Positions 1-8,078 of a stretch of DNA of 64,000 nt are shown here, in pieces; the stretch's first letter is position 1; each line of letters begins with the position of its first letter. The stretch lies in the NCBI GenBank assembly GCA_031270065.1, contig JAISYF010000082.1:37126-101125 (forward strand), in the 5' to 3' direction. Origin of the DNA: Prevotellaceae bacterium. Its GTDB lineage: Bacteria > Bacteroidota > Bacteroidia > Bacteroidales > Paludibacteraceae. The position numbers were made by a program, and so were the translations under genes. The notes beneath the pieces were generated by a model, which had not been told where the DNA came from, made no database searches, and was given only the letters and a program-made list of their open reading frames with translations.

Positions 1-41
1 AGAATTTTTTATAGATATGCAAAGGTACGAATTTTTTTTTG

Positions 42-49
42 TACCTTTG
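42..49 (+). promoter_or_regulatory. Bacteroidetes -7 box before tamB-like gene
   Basis: TACCTTTG fits TAnnTTTG and lies 30 nt before the ATG at 80. A mirror-image box (CAAAGGTA, 20-27) points the other way, so this looks like a divergent promoter region whose other gene is outside the window. Confidence 0.6.
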
Positions 50-79
50 TACTTTATCTGAGTAACAAAGTATTAGAAA

Positions 80-3000
80 ATGTCAAAGAATAAAAAAAAA
101 TTTTTGAAGATTGTTTTTTTTTCGGCGGGGACAATGGTTTTTCTGCTGGTTTTGCCGTTTATTTTGCTGAGCATCAACCCGATACAAAATTTTGTTGCGC
201 AAAAAGTTATTGAAAACCTGTCGGAAACGCTGCAAACCGAAGTCAAAATAGGACATATAGATTTGCGCTATTTCAACACCTTGAGCATTGAGGATTTTCT
301 AATAAAAGACCATTCTGGCGACACTTTGATTGCTGCCAAAAGGCTTGACGGCGATTTTTCGCTGCTGAAACTTTTCAAAAAACGGGTTGAAATTCAGGAC
401 ATTACGTTGAAAAATACGCAGATAAATCTTTTTGTCGATACAACAGGCATGTTGAATGCTGAATTTTTGAAAATTCTTTTTGAGAAAAAAGAGAACGAAA
501 AACAGTCTGTTTTTGTTTTTCAAATTGATGATATTCAGATAATTAACAGCAGTTTTTCGTTTAAAAACGAGCAGAAAATTGCAGAGATTGCGGGTCAAGT
601 TCGCAATGACAAAGAGAAAAAAAGCAAAGGAAAAACTTGCAAAAAATTCAATCCTGCCGACATTTTTTTAAGCAATATTAATACTCGCATTTCGATTAGT
701 GAGATTGCGGATAAGAGTTTTGCAGGAAAAATCAAAACTCTCTCATTTTCAGAGCGTTGCGGGTTGGTTTTGAAAAATTTTGCAACCGATTTTTCTCTAA
801 ATGACAGTATTTTCAGAATTACCAAAACAAAAATTCAGTTTGAGCAATCGGAAATTTTGCTTGACTCTATCTTGCTGACTTACAATGGATTAGATGCAAT
901 AAAAACTAATTTTGAAAAAACGGGAATAGAAACAAGCGTTTTTCTCGCCAAACTCAAAGGCAGCGATTTTGCGCCGTTTGCACCGCGTTTGGCAAATATA
1001 AAAGACGATATAACGCTCAGAATCAGGCTTTTAGGTTCTGTGGAAAATCTCATAATTGAGCGTTTGGAAATCAACATCGGCGACAGGCTCGTTTTTTCCG
1101 GCAATGCACAGGCTGCGGGTTTGCCCGACTTGCAGCACACTTTTGTATTCGCCTCCATCAACAATTTGCACAGCACAATGATAAACATTCAGGACTTTGC
1201 ATCGCAAATTTTGCGCAAACCGATTGTTTTTCCAAAAGAACTTTTGGGGTTGAAAAAAGTATCGTATAAAGGCAAAATTTCGGGTTATGTGGGCAATTTG
1301 TCGCTGCTCGGACTGCTTACAACAGGCATCGGCAGCATCAAAACCGACCTTGCAATCCTCTCAAACAACCATTTTCAAGATATGGTAATTGAGGGAAATA
1401 TCAATACTTCGGGGCTGGATTTGGCAGCGGTTTCGGCAGACAAAAGCGGTTTGGGAAAGATAATCCTCAACGCGGACGCAACTGTTAGAACAGGAAAAAA
1501 TGTGCCGTTTGAGAGCAAAATTAAGGCGCAAATCAAGTCGTTTGTTTTCAAAAATTACAACTATAACAATCTGATAATCAACGGAAATTTATCAAAAAAT
1601 ACATTTGAAGGCAAAGCCTCGATTGATGACGAAAACGGCAAATTAAATTTTTACGGTTTGGTAAATTTAGACAAAAACAACAGTCAATTTCATTTCAACG
1701 CCTCGGTGAGCGATTTTAAGCCGAATAAACTGAATTTAATTAAAAATTATCCAGATTTAAACTTGGCGTTTCGCGTAAATGCCGATTTTCAGGGAAATAA
1801 AATTGACAGCATTCGCGGGCAGGTAGTTTTGGACTCAGTTTTTGTGCGGAACAACGGACTTTTTAGAATTGACAAATTGGCAGTTTTCTCAAAACCGCAA
1901 AGCGAAAACCAAATGCTTGTAGTGGAATCGGATTTGATAAACGGCTCTTTATCAGGCAATTATTCGCTTAAAAGTTTGCCGAAAGATTTTATTGATGTTG
2001 CTGCAAATTATATGCCGATTTTGAAAAACTTGCAAAAATCTGATAATGAGCCGATTAAGCGGAATATTTTTGCTTTTGACTTTGAAGTTGAGCCGCTGCA
2101 ACCGCTCTGCGAGGTGCTTGGGTTTGGCGTTACAACCATTTCGCAAACTACAATGAGCGGTTTCTATAACGGTAATATTCAACGTTTTAACGCAGAAATA
2201 GACATCCCAAAAATGAAAAACGGCGGCACTGTTTTCAACGGCACAAACCTGCATTGCTATAACGAGGACAAAAACATCAAACTCTACATTTCATCTATGC
2301 CTGTGCTGAAAACCGACTCTGTTTCGCTGATTTTTAAAGCGGCATTTGCAAACGACAACATTCAAACTCTCTTGTTGTGGAAAAATTCCAACAAAAAAGC
2401 GATTTTTGCTGGCGAATTTTTGGCAAAATCTCATTTGTTCAAAGAAAAAGACTCTATAATGCTGAGCAGCAATATTTTACCTACTCAAATTGTGTTGAAA
2501 AATAATATTTTGAATTTGAAAAAATCGAATATTACTACAAATTTTAATTGGATTGACGTTAAAGATTTTGCGATTTCGGGTAAAAAACAGGACATTTTTA
2601 TAAACGGGCGCGCCTCGAAATCAATTAACGACCACATTTTTGTAGATATTGAAAATTTTGATTTGAGTTTTATCGACAATTTTATGCGCAAAGACGTGAA
2701 AGTGTCGTTTGGCGGCTTGGTGTCGGGCAAAGTTGATATTTCGCGGGCGTTCCAGCAGCCGATTATTGAGGCAAAAGCGCAGTCGCCTCAATTTATTTTC
2801 AACAATGCTATAATGGGCAATGCTGATGTAACTTCGCATTTCGATTTAGCCCGCAACTGCTTGGTTTTCAATGGAATAGTAACTGAAAATACACTTGATA
2901 CGGTCGGAATTCTCAAAGGAGAATATCATTTTAAACGCGATTCTTTGGACATAATCGGCGATGGGCGCAACCTGAATCTTGGATTTATTCACAAATTTAC

Positions 3001-4708
3001 CGAAAAAATTATTGACGAACTCGACGGCAGAGGCACAGGAATAGTGCATATTATCGGACTGACAAAAAAGCGGCAATTTACCGTTGAAACCGCTGCAAAA
3101 GTAAAAAATGGACACCTTAAAATAGGCTATTTGCACTCGGATTTTTACTTTGAAGATTCTATTGTGTTAAAAAAAGACTCTATCCTTTTCCGTAAAATTC
3201 CTGTGCTTGACGCAGAAGGAAACAAAGGAATGTTGAACGGGTATGTAGCCTACAAATATTTCAACGATATTAACTATCATATTGATTTACAGAGCAATAA
3301 GATGTTAATTTTTAATACGAAAAAAGGTGGCGAACTGCCGTTTTGGGGCAAAGGCTATGCGACGGGAACGGGCTTGATTGCAGGAGATGAAAATCAGACA
3401 AATATTTCGTGCAATGTTACAAGCGAACCAAACACGAAAGTTTATATTCCGCTTGATAATTTTAACAGCGTTACCTCAAACGATTTTATAACATTTGTTA
3501 ATAAAAATGAGCCTGAAACGCCCGTTATTATTAAAAAAACAGAAGAAAAATTAAATAATCGAAATAACAAAAAAAGTTCAAGTCTTACGACAAATATTGT
3601 GATAAACGTTACTCCCACAGCCGAAGTACAGTTGATAATGGACTCGCGGGCAGGCGACAAAATCAACGCGGCTGGTGATGGAAATGTGCGCATAGTTTAT
3701 GACGAAAAAACTGACGAATTTAAAATGTTCGGCAACTATAACTTGCTGGAAGGCAAATACTTATTCACTTTGCAGGACGCAATACGCAGGGAATTTAGGA
3801 TTTTAGAAGGCTCGTCTTTGCAATGGAACGGCGCACCGTCAAATCCAACTATCAACATAAATGCTGTGTATCAGGTAGATGCGCCGCTAACCGACCTGTT
3901 TGACGATGCAATCCTCAGCAAATCGAACAGAAAAAACGTGCCTGTAAATTGCTTGCTAAATTTGAGCGGAAACCTGTTGCAGCCTGTTATAGATTTTGAT
4001 TTGAATTTGCCGAACTCTGACGACGAACTAAACCGCGCTCTAAAAAATATTGTCAATACAGAGGAAATGATGAACCGCGAAATCATTTACCTGCTTGCCT
4101 TTGGGCATTTTTACCGCCCCGAATATATGAACTCCAACACCAACAGCACAAGTATTGCAATGCAAAATGAGGCTATTTCGGTGGTTACCTCAACTATTTC
4201 ACAGCAGTTGAACACAATGGCATCGCAACTTTTTGACAACTGGAATTTTGGTGTAAATCTGCGGTTTGATGACGCAAATTCTACTTCAAATGACCGCAAA
4301 TACAACAATGAATACAGCGTTTTGCTTAACTACGCGCCGAATAATCGACTTTCAATCACAAGCAATGTAGGTTATCGAGACGATAAAACTTCGTCTGACG
4401 GCAGCGGAGAGCAAACAGGAAATTCAAACCAAATGAACAACTATATTCTTGATTTTGAACTTGAATATAAACTAATTCAGTCGGGCAAACTTAGCGCGAA
4501 AGCCTACAACCGCACCAACAATTATGATAACAACACCGATATTAGAAACGACAACAATATGCCATACACTCAGGGCATCGGTTTGGTTTATCGAGAAAGT
4601 TTCAACTCGCTCAAAGAACTTTCCGCCTCTTGGAAAAAGAACCGAGAAGAGCGTAAAGCAGCAAAAAAACTGAAAAAAGAGGAAAAAGCAGCAAAAAAAC
4701 AAAAATAA
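80..4708 (+). CDS. TamB/DUF490-family translocation and assembly protein
   Basis: A 1542-residue protein with one N-terminal membrane anchor (about residues 10-31) followed by a long periplasmic beta-rich region and a C-terminal TamB (DUF490) domain at about 1130-1460. It ends in a Lys/Glu/Ala-rich tail (1515-1542). TamB proteins span the periplasm and help assemble outer-membrane proteins or move lipids to the outer membrane; the Bacteroidetes forms are of similar length. The assignment rests on architecture and the C-terminal block (AGDKINAAGDGNVRI, then YNLLEGKYLFTLQ). Residues 165-178 (IAGQVRND and flanks) coincide with a palindromic element inserted in frame. It stands alone, with a promoter directly upstream. 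Confidence 0.85.
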   Translation: MSKNKKKFLKIVFFSAGTMVFLLVLPFILLSINPIQNFVAQKVIENLSETLQTEVKIGHIDLRYFNTLSIEDFLIKDHSGDTLIAAKRLDGDFSLLKLFKKRVEIQDITLKNTQINLFVDTTGMLNAEFLKILFEKKENEKQSVFVFQIDDIQIINSSFSFKNEQKIAEIAGQVRNDKEKKSKGKTCKKFNPADIFLSNINTRISISEIADKSFAGKIKTLSFSERCGLVLKNFATDFSLNDSIFRITKTKIQFEQSEILLDSILLTYNGLDAIKTNFEKTGIETSVFLAKLKGSDFAPFAPRLANIKDDITLRIRLLGSVENLIIERLEINIGDRLVFSGNAQAAGLPDLQHTFVFASINNLHSTMINIQDFASQILRKPIVFPKELLGLKKVSYKGKISGYVGNLSLLGLLTTGIGSIKTDLAILSNNHFQDMVIEGNINTSGLDLAAVSADKSGLGKIILNADATVRTGKNVPFESKIKAQIKSFVFKNYNYNNLIINGNLSKNTFEGKASIDDENGKLNFYGLVNLDKNNSQFHFNASVSDFKPNKLNLIKNYPDLNLAFRVNADFQGNKIDSIRGQVVLDSVFVRNNGLFRIDKLAVFSKPQSENQMLVVESDLINGSLSGNYSLKSLPKDFIDVAANYMPILKNLQKSDNEPIKRNIFAFDFEVEPLQPLCEVLGFGVTTISQTTMSGFYNGNIQRFNAEIDIPKMKNGGTVFNGTNLHCYNEDKNIKLYISSMPVLKTDSVSLIFKAAFANDNIQTLLLWKNSNKKAIFAGEFLAKSHLFKEKDSIMLSSNILPTQIVLKNNILNLKKSNITTNFNWIDVKDFAISGKKQDIFINGRASKSINDHIFVDIENFDLSFIDNFMRKDVKVSFGGLVSGKVDISRAFQQPIIEAKAQSPQFIFNNAIMGNADVTSHFDLARNCLVFNGIVTENTLDTVGILKGEYHFKRDSLDIIGDGRNLNLGFIHKFTEKIIDELDGRGTGIVHIIGLTKKRQFTVETAAKVKNGHLKIGYLHSDFYFEDSIVLKKDSILFRKIPVLDAEGNKGMLNGYVAYKYFNDINYHIDLQSNKMLIFNTKKGGELPFWGKGYATGTGLIAGDENQTNISCNVTSEPNTKVYIPLDNFNSVTSNDFITFVNKNEPETPVIIKKTEEKLNNRNNKKSSSLTTNIVINVTPTAEVQLIMDSRAGDKINAAGDGNVRIVYDEKTDEFKMFGNYNLLEGKYLFTLQDAIRREFRILEGSSLQWNGAPSNPTININAVYQVDAPLTDLFDDAILSKSNRKNVPVNCLLNLSGNLLQPVIDFDLNLPNSDDELNRALKNIVNTEEMMNREIIYLLAFGHFYRPEYMNSNTNSTSIAMQNEAISVVTSTISQQLNTMASQLFDNWNFGVNLRFDDANSTSNDRKYNNEYSVLLNYAPNNRLSITSNVGYRDDKTSSDGSGEQTGNSNQMNNYILDFELEYKLIQSGKLSAKAYNRTNNYDNNTDIRNDNNMPYTQGIGLVYRESFNSLKELSASWKKNREERKAAKKLKKEEKAAKKQK
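573..612 (+). repeat. Palindromic element A inside tamB-like CDS
   Basis: The sequence reads GAGATTGCGGGTCAAG then TTCGCAATGAC, the same palindrome family as the intergenic hairpin at 28763-28800. It is in frame and encodes IAGQVRND. A related insertion in topA (47262-47325) also gives IAG...ARND. Confidence 0.6.
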
Positions 4709-4732
4709 ATTCTTTAATCAAAAAAAAAATAT

Positions 4733-4740
4733 TACATTTG
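4733..4740 (+). promoter_or_regulatory. -7 box for Omp28-like gene
   Basis: TACATTTG fits TAnnTTTG; the start codon is at 4860, leaving a leader of about 110 nt that contains the shared leader element at 4811-4859. Confidence 0.5.
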
Positions 4741-4810
4741 CAGTAAATTTTTAACAGGGAAAAAAACATGAAACATACACGAATTGAAAATGAAAAATAC
4801 AGCCCACCAA

Positions 4811-4859
4811 CTTTCAACTTTTATTCGTGTGGTTAGTGCTTAAAAATAAATTTTAAAAT
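4811..4859 (+). promoter_or_regulatory. Shared leader element, copy A
   Basis: This stretch ends at the start codon of the Omp28-like gene. It is nearly the same as the leader before the META lipoprotein gene (52696-52745, minus) and, over its start-proximal part, before the TPR gene (32816-32851, minus). Its core is TTCGTGTGGTTAGTG followed by TTAAAAATAAATTTTAAAA. Confidence 0.6.
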
Positions 4860-5660
4860 ATGAAAAAACTATTTTTCTTAACAATAATTTCAGCGTTAAT
4901 ATTAGGGTGCGACACGATACCCGAAGGCAAAAGAACGCAGCCGACAGATTTGTCAAGTTTCAAAAAGGGTGTGTTGCTGTTCGATTTTACGGGTTGGAGT
5001 TGCACGAATTGCCCCGATGCAGCGCGGATTGCACACGATTTGCAGCAGACAGCGGGCGAAAGGCTTATGGTGGTGTCGCTGCACCCGTACAACAGCCATT
5101 GGACTGAGCCGAAAGCCAGCGCACTTGACCTGCGCAGCAATGCAGCAACCGAATATTTTAAATTTTTCGGCGAGCCTACAGCATTCCCAATCGGCGCGGT
5201 AGATTTTGTACAATACAAAGATAAACTGCTCATTGACAGGGTTTTTTGGACTTCGGCGATTGCGCAGAGAATAACGCAGGAAAAACCTTTGGAGTTGAAA
5301 ATTTCGGCAAATTTTGATGAACAAACGCAAAAAATTGTTATCAATTCAAAAATTTCCGCCAAAGAGGAAACTTCGGAAAATTACAGCCTGATTTTGTTGA
5401 TTACTGAAAGTAAACTTATTGGCGCGCAAATGAACGGCGGCTCCGTGGTGTCCGATTACGAACATAACCACGTTCTCCGCGATGCGATAAACGGAGTTTG
5501 GGGCGAGCCTTTTTCCGCGCCCGCAAAAGATAATTATATCGAAAAAATTGCTGAATATCAACCAGATAGCAGTTGGATTTTGCAAAATTGCGAAATTGTC
5601 GGCGTCATAATTAATACGCAAACAAAAGAGGCTATTACGGCTGTTGGCATGAAAATATAA
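4860..5660 (+). CDS. Omp28-like lipoprotein with thioredoxin-like fold
   Basis: A 266-residue exported protein. The N-terminus is a lipoprotein signal (ALILGC, Cys at 16). Residues 34-130 resemble a thioredoxin fold with the motif WSCTNCP at a redox-like position. The C-terminal half is beta-rich, as in the Omp28 family of Porphyromonas and relatives. Role unknown; the CxxC suggests, but does not prove, thiol chemistry in the cell envelope. It converges on coaC with one base between the stop codons. The start follows the leader element shared with two other exported-protein genes. Confidence 0.75.
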   Translation: MKKLFFLTIISALILGCDTIPEGKRTQPTDLSSFKKGVLLFDFTGWSCTNCPDAARIAHDLQQTAGERLMVVSLHPYNSHWTEPKASALDLRSNAATEYFKFFGEPTAFPIGAVDFVQYKDKLLIDRVFWTSAIAQRITQEKPLELKISANFDEQTQKIVINSKISAKEETSENYSLILLITESKLIGAQMNGGSVVSDYEHNHVLRDAINGVWGEPFSAPAKDNYIEKIAEYQPDSSWILQNCEIVGVIINTQTKEAITAVGMKI

Positions 5661-5661
5661 A

Positions 5662-6207
5662 TCATTCCTCAAAAAAATCATTCAAAAACGCGACAATATT
5701 TTCGGGCTCTTCCATACGTCCTTTTCCTGTTGTTCCGCAAGCGAGTTCGCCGTAAGCGGGTTCGATAAACTGCACTCCGATTGCCTGCAACTGCCGCATA
5801 TTGCGTTGAACAATAGCATGTTCGTACATTTTATTGTTCATTGCCGGGGCAACAAAAACGGGCTTGTCGAATGCCAAAAAAAGCGTTGAGAGCGCGTCAT
5901 CGGCTATTCCGCAAGCAAATTTTCCGATAATATTTGCCGTAGCAGGCGCAACGAGCAAAAAATCGCCCCAATCGGCGTGCGAAATATGTTCGGGGTTGAA
6001 ATTGCCAATCGGCTCAAAAACCTCGTAATAAATATTGTTGCGCGACACTGTTTGCAGCGACACTGGCGTAACAAACTGCAACGCATTTTTAGTTGCAACA
6101 ACTTTCACTTCCGCACCTTCGGCTGCAAGTTGCCGTATCAGTTCGGGCGTTTTGTAGGCGGCAATTCCGCCCGAAATTCCAAGTAAGATTTTTTTTCCTG
6201 TAAGCAT
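5662..6207 (-). CDS. coaC: Phosphopantothenoylcysteine decarboxylase domain (CoaC), stand-alone
   Basis: A 181-residue flavoprotein for coenzyme A synthesis: it decarboxylates 4'-phosphopantothenoylcysteine using FMN. Visible motifs are the N-terminal GGIAAYK loop, the catalytic His in HISHADW, the PAMNNKMY substrate-binding motif and the Cys lid GELACGTTGKGRM. In most bacteria this domain is fused to CoaB, giving a protein of about 400 residues. Here the ORF stops at the linker (FLNDFFEE) and no CoaB domain follows on this strand. Either CoaB is encoded elsewhere or the gene was cut. It converges tightly on the Omp28-like gene. A minus-strand TAACTTTG box (6370-6377) lies upstream. Confidence 0.88.
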   Translation of the reverse strand: MLTGKKILLGISGGIAAYKTPELIRQLAAEGAEVKVVATKNALQFVTPVSLQTVSRNNIYYEVFEPIGNFNPEHISHADWGDFLLVAPATANIIGKFACGIADDALSTLFLAFDKPVFVAPAMNNKMYEHAIVQRNMRQLQAIGVQFIEPAYGELACGTTGKGRMEEPENIVAFLNDFFEE

Positions 6208-6212
6208 GTAAT

Positions 6213-6360
6213 TTGATGAATTGAGAATTGAGAATTGAGAATTGAGAATTTAAATTTCAAATATTAAAATTATTTGGACTAAATCAAATCTTCAAATTAT
6301 CAAATCCTCAAATTGCATTTTTGCATTTTCAAATTCTCAAATTTTCAAATCCTCAAATAA
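6213..6360. repeat. A/T-rich repeat block (TTTGAAAAT type)
   Basis: Runs of GAGAATT units followed by inverted TTCAAAT/CTCAAAT units, capable of folding into a hairpin. It lies between the divergent coaC and ruvC genes. The same type of block recurs at about ten other places in the window. Confidence 0.75.
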
Positions 6361-6446
6361 ATTTTTCTGCAAAGTTACAAAAAAAATCGCAATTTATAAT
6401 TTTTTCCTTCGGTCAAGAATATATTGCATAATCTATAATTATTTAG

Positions 6447-6454
6447 TACTTTTG
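6447..6454 (+). promoter_or_regulatory. -7 box for ruvC
   Basis: TACTTTTG with ATTG at 6423-6426 (20-nt spacing). The ATG at 6463 is only 8 nt beyond the box, so the message would be nearly leaderless. Confidence 0.55.
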
Positions 6455-6462
6455 CGCAAAAT

Positions 6463-7023
6463 ATGGAAAAAGAACGTATAATTTTGGGAATTGACCCTGG
6501 AACAACCATAATGGGTTACGGCGTTTTGCGGGTTATAAATCGGAAAGCGGAATATGTTGCGCTGGGGATTATTAACCTTAAAAGCATTAAAAATCACTAT
6601 CTTACACTCAAAAAAGTGTTTGAGGAAGTTACACTTTTGATTGAAAAATATCTGCCCGATGAGTTGGCGGTTGAGGCTCCGTTTTTTGAAAAAAATGTAC
6701 AATCGATGCTCAAACTCGGCAGGGCGCAGGGCGTTGCGATAACGGCTGCAATCACGCACGACATTCCGATTGCCGAATATGCGCCGCTGAAAATCAAAAT
6801 GGCGATAACAGGACAAGGCAGGGCGTCAAAAGAGCAGGTTGCCAATATGCTGTGCAGGATTCTGAAAATTTCCGTATCCGATTTGCCGAAAGAACTCGAC
6901 GCTACTGACGGCTTGGCAGCGGCGTACTGCCATTTTCTGCAAACAAACAGCGTTGTTTCCTCTGCAAAATATAAAAATTGGAAAGATTTTGTTGGAAAAA
7001 ACAAAAAGAAAATTAAAAACTAA
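6463..7023 (+). CDS. ruvC: Holliday junction endonuclease RuvC
   Basis: A 186-residue RNase H-fold resolvase that cuts four-way DNA junctions with RuvAB during recombination and repair. The metal-binding acids are visible: Asp11 in GIDPGT, Glu71 in VEAPFF, and Asp146/Asp149 in LDATDG. Length is normal for the family. It is a single gene with a -7 box just upstream and an A/T repeat block on each side. The C-terminal tail is Lys-rich. Confidence 0.93.
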   Translation: MEKERIILGIDPGTTIMGYGVLRVINRKAEYVALGIINLKSIKNHYLTLKKVFEEVTLLIEKYLPDELAVEAPFFEKNVQSMLKLGRAQGVAITAAITHDIPIAEYAPLKIKMAITGQGRASKEQVANMLCRILKISVSDLPKELDATDGLAAAYCHFLQTNSVVSSAKYKNWKDFVGKNKKKIKN

Positions 7024-7029
7024 AAGTTA

Positions 7030-7195
7030 AAAGTACAAAAATTCAATTTGAAAATTTGAGGATTTGAAAATACAAAAATTCAAAAATACAATTTGAAAAT
7101 TTAATTTGAGAATTTGAATATTTTTGGATTTTAATTTCAAATTTTCAAATTTTCAAATCGAATCCTCAAATCCTCAAATTTTCAAATTAATAATT
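7030..7195. repeat. A/T-rich repeat block
   Basis: TTTGAAAATTTGAGGATTTG-type units, then the inverted complement, between ruvC and the TPR gene. Followed by a TACCTTTG box at 7237-7244. Confidence 0.75.
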
Positions 7196-7236
7196 AATAA
7201 TTCATAATTTATAATTTATAATTTAATTTTTTTTTA

Positions 7237-7244
7237 TACCTTTG
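7237..7244 (+). promoter_or_regulatory. -7 box for TPR membrane protein
   Basis: TACCTTTG followed by GCAGCC, a common sequence at Bacteroidetes transcription starts; the ATG lies at 7284. Confidence 0.6.
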
Positions 7245-7283
7245 CAGCCCGAAAAATTTTATTAAAAATCATATTAAACAGAT

Positions 7284-7988
7284 ATGGCAGACAACAAAAA
7301 AACTCTTAAAACTCTTAAAACAGAGGAAAAAGCAGGGGAATTTATTTCTAAGACGGAAAAATTCTTTGAAGAAAATCAAAAAACTGTTTATTACGTGCTA
7401 ATTGGCGTACTTGTGGCGGTTGTTTTGGTAATTTTTGGTTATAATTACTTTCGCGGTACAGAAAAACGTTTCTTTTTTACGCCGCAAAGCGTTACCGCCT
7501 CAGAAAAATTGGTTTGGTGCGAGCAGACTTTTGCGCGCGATTCATTCCAACTTGCGCTTGACGGAGACGGAATTAACGATGGTTATGCTCAAATCGCGGC
7601 GTCTTACCCGCTGACAAAGGCGAAAAATGAGGCTGCTCTTGGCGCGGCTACTTGCAGTTTCTATCTCGGCAGGTTCGACGAGGCTATCGACTACGCAAAA
7701 AAATTTACAAAAGGTTCAAACACCTTTTCGCCTGTTGCAATCGGACTTATTGGCGATTGTTACGTTGAAAAAGGAGAGTTGAAAGAGGCTGCGAAATATT
7801 TTGACAAAGCGGCGTCTTACAAAAACGAGGCTCTTGCACCACACTTTTTGAAAAAAGCGGCAGACATTTATCTGTTCTCTTTGAACGACAGTAAAAAGGC
7901 TTTGGAGTATTATCAGACTATCAAAGATAAATATTTTTCGAGCCGTCAGGCAGCCGATATTGACAAATTTATTGAGTTAGCAAAATAA
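7284..7988 (+). CDS. Tetratricopeptide-repeat protein with N-terminal membrane anchor
   Basis: A 234-residue protein: charged N-terminus, one transmembrane helix (about residues 36-53), then TPR-like helical pairs (about 95-215; for example YLGRFDEAIDYA and EKGELKEAAKYF). The layout is like the YfgM/TPR-21 family, which acts near the Sec translocon as a periplasmic chaperone; that role is an inference here. The TPR part should face the periplasm. A strong hairpin at 8018-8056 follows the stop codon. Confidence 0.7.
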   Translation: MADNKKTLKTLKTEEKAGEFISKTEKFFEENQKTVYYVLIGVLVAVVLVIFGYNYFRGTEKRFFFTPQSVTASEKLVWCEQTFARDSFQLALDGDGINDGYAQIAASYPLTKAKNEAALGAATCSFYLGRFDEAIDYAKKFTKGSNTFSPVAIGLIGDCYVEKGELKEAAKYFDKAASYKNEALAPHFLKKAADIYLFSLNDSKKALEYYQTIKDKYFSSRQAADIDKFIELAK

Positions 7989-8017
7989 TTTTTTTTTTTG
8001 CAGAACAAAAAATTAAG

Positions 8018-8060
8018 AGCCAAGAGTCAAGACCTTTTTCGTCTTGTTTCTTGGCTTTTG
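8018..8060 (+). terminator. Hairpin terminator after TPR gene
   Basis: Arms 8018-8033 and 8041-8056 pair over 16 positions with about one mismatch, around the loop CTTTTTC, followed by TTTTGTTT. It ends 19 nt before the next start codon, so it could also act as an attenuator for the oxidoreductase gene. Confidence 0.6.
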
Positions 8061-8078
8061 TTTCTAAAATCTAAAAAA

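Noticed and set aside
4853..5362. 169-codon frame on the minus strand opposite the Omp28-like gene
   Set aside because: It overlaps a well-supported lipoprotein gene and has no start signal or recognisable motif.
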